From JALYUA01 sp038253555 (lineage in GTDB: Bacteria; Acidobacteriota; Thermoanaerobaculia; UBA5066; Gp7-AA6), in contig JBBSGZ010000184.1 of NCBI GenBank assembly GCA_038253555.1, positions 1-5,880 on the forward strand: 5,880 bases of DNA, read 5' to 3'. Positions 5,743-5,880 of this stretch are shown one piece after another. The stretch's first letter is position 1. Every line of letters starts with the position of its first letter. Under the pieces are notes generated by a model that did no database searches, was not told where the DNA came from, and saw only the letters and a list, made by a program, of their open reading frames with translations. The position numbers were made by a program, and so were the translations under genes.

Positions 5743-5880
5743 TAGGAGCGTGTCCGAGTAATGGCGGACGAGGGATGTGATGTGAGTTTTGGGTGTCTGG
5801 ACATCAGTGGTCAGCCAGCGATGGAAGCAAGTTGTAGGGAGATCGCGATGGTGAGGGATCGAGAAGGTCGCGTCGAAGGA
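5743..5880. mobile_element. Possible edge of an insertion sequence or other foreign segment
   Basis: G+C falls from 67% (5641-5750, counted) to 55% (5751-5880, counted). The minus-strand frame changes here from hydrophobic helix-like residues to a His/Thr-rich sequence (TDVQTPKTHITSLVRHYSDT) that does not look like the membrane protein. TAGGAGCGTGTCCGAGTAAT (5743-5762) at the junction has the look of an IS terminal inverted repeat. I see no transposase within the visible 130 bases and cannot see the other end, so the element type is unknown. A plain change to a neighbouring intergenic region is the alternative. Confidence 0.35.

Noticed and set aside
4345..5745. Long open frame on the plus strand (466 codons)
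   Set aside because: It is antisense to the membrane-protein gene, with a charged low-complexity product and no motif.
5761..5880. Open plus-strand frame starting ATG and running to the window edge
   Set aside because: Only 40 codons are visible, there is no well-placed Shine-Dalgarno and no recognisable motif; it could be part of the foreign segment but cannot be supported.

Overview
The window is high-GC bacterial DNA (about 67% G+C where I counted it, 5641-5750). All six credible genes lie on the minus strand, so they read from right to left. Long overlapping frames on the other strand are antisense shadows, as expected at this GC content. The gene set is an aldose-type sugar dehydrogenase with a Pro/Thr-rich tail, a DinB-like protein, a cyclase-family hydrolase, a YedA-type exporter, an Lrp/AsnC regulator and a GT-C-like membrane protein. 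With REP-like intergenic repeats, this suits an environmental bacterium such as Acidobacteriota or a neighbouring high-GC phylum. That placement is an impression of style and not a phylogenetic result.

Layout from right to left. 5743-5880 has lower GC (55% over 5751-5880) and looks like the edge of a foreign segment, possibly an insertion sequence. 4342-5688 is a polytopic membrane protein of the GT-C/GT39-like type that has lost its N-terminus. After 31 bases comes an Lrp/AsnC regulator (3822-4310), with a plausible promoter overlapping the stop codon of the gene before it and almost no leader. Next, tightly packed, come a YedA-like EamA exporter (2819-3784), a DinB-superfamily protein (2304-2822) and a cyclase-family (kynurenine-formamidase-like) hydrolase (1636-2307). 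The last two are joined to the gene before them by 3-4 base stop/start overlaps using GTG and TTG starts. A 63-base gap separates this block from a secreted PQQ-type aldose/sorbosone dehydrogenase (207-1572), whose frame is broken by one extra base at 1262-1264. The left end (1-236) has no gene and carries degenerate GC-rich palindromic repeats, one of which reaches into the dehydrogenase 3' end.

How the genes may work together: regulator, exporter, DinB-like protein and cyclase look like one transcription unit. A local Lrp-type regulator beside a DMT-family exporter is a common arrangement for efflux of amino acids or related compounds. The cyclase hydrolyses amide or cyclic bonds in its family, so an amino-acid-derived (possibly tryptophan/kynurenine-type) substrate is a reasonable guess, but only a guess. 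I see no CRISPR array, tRNA, rRNA, phage genes or clear new defence system. The points most worth a second look are the truncated membrane gene with its composition break, the frameshifted dehydrogenase, the altered metal-binding motif of the cyclase and the near-leaderless regulator promoter.
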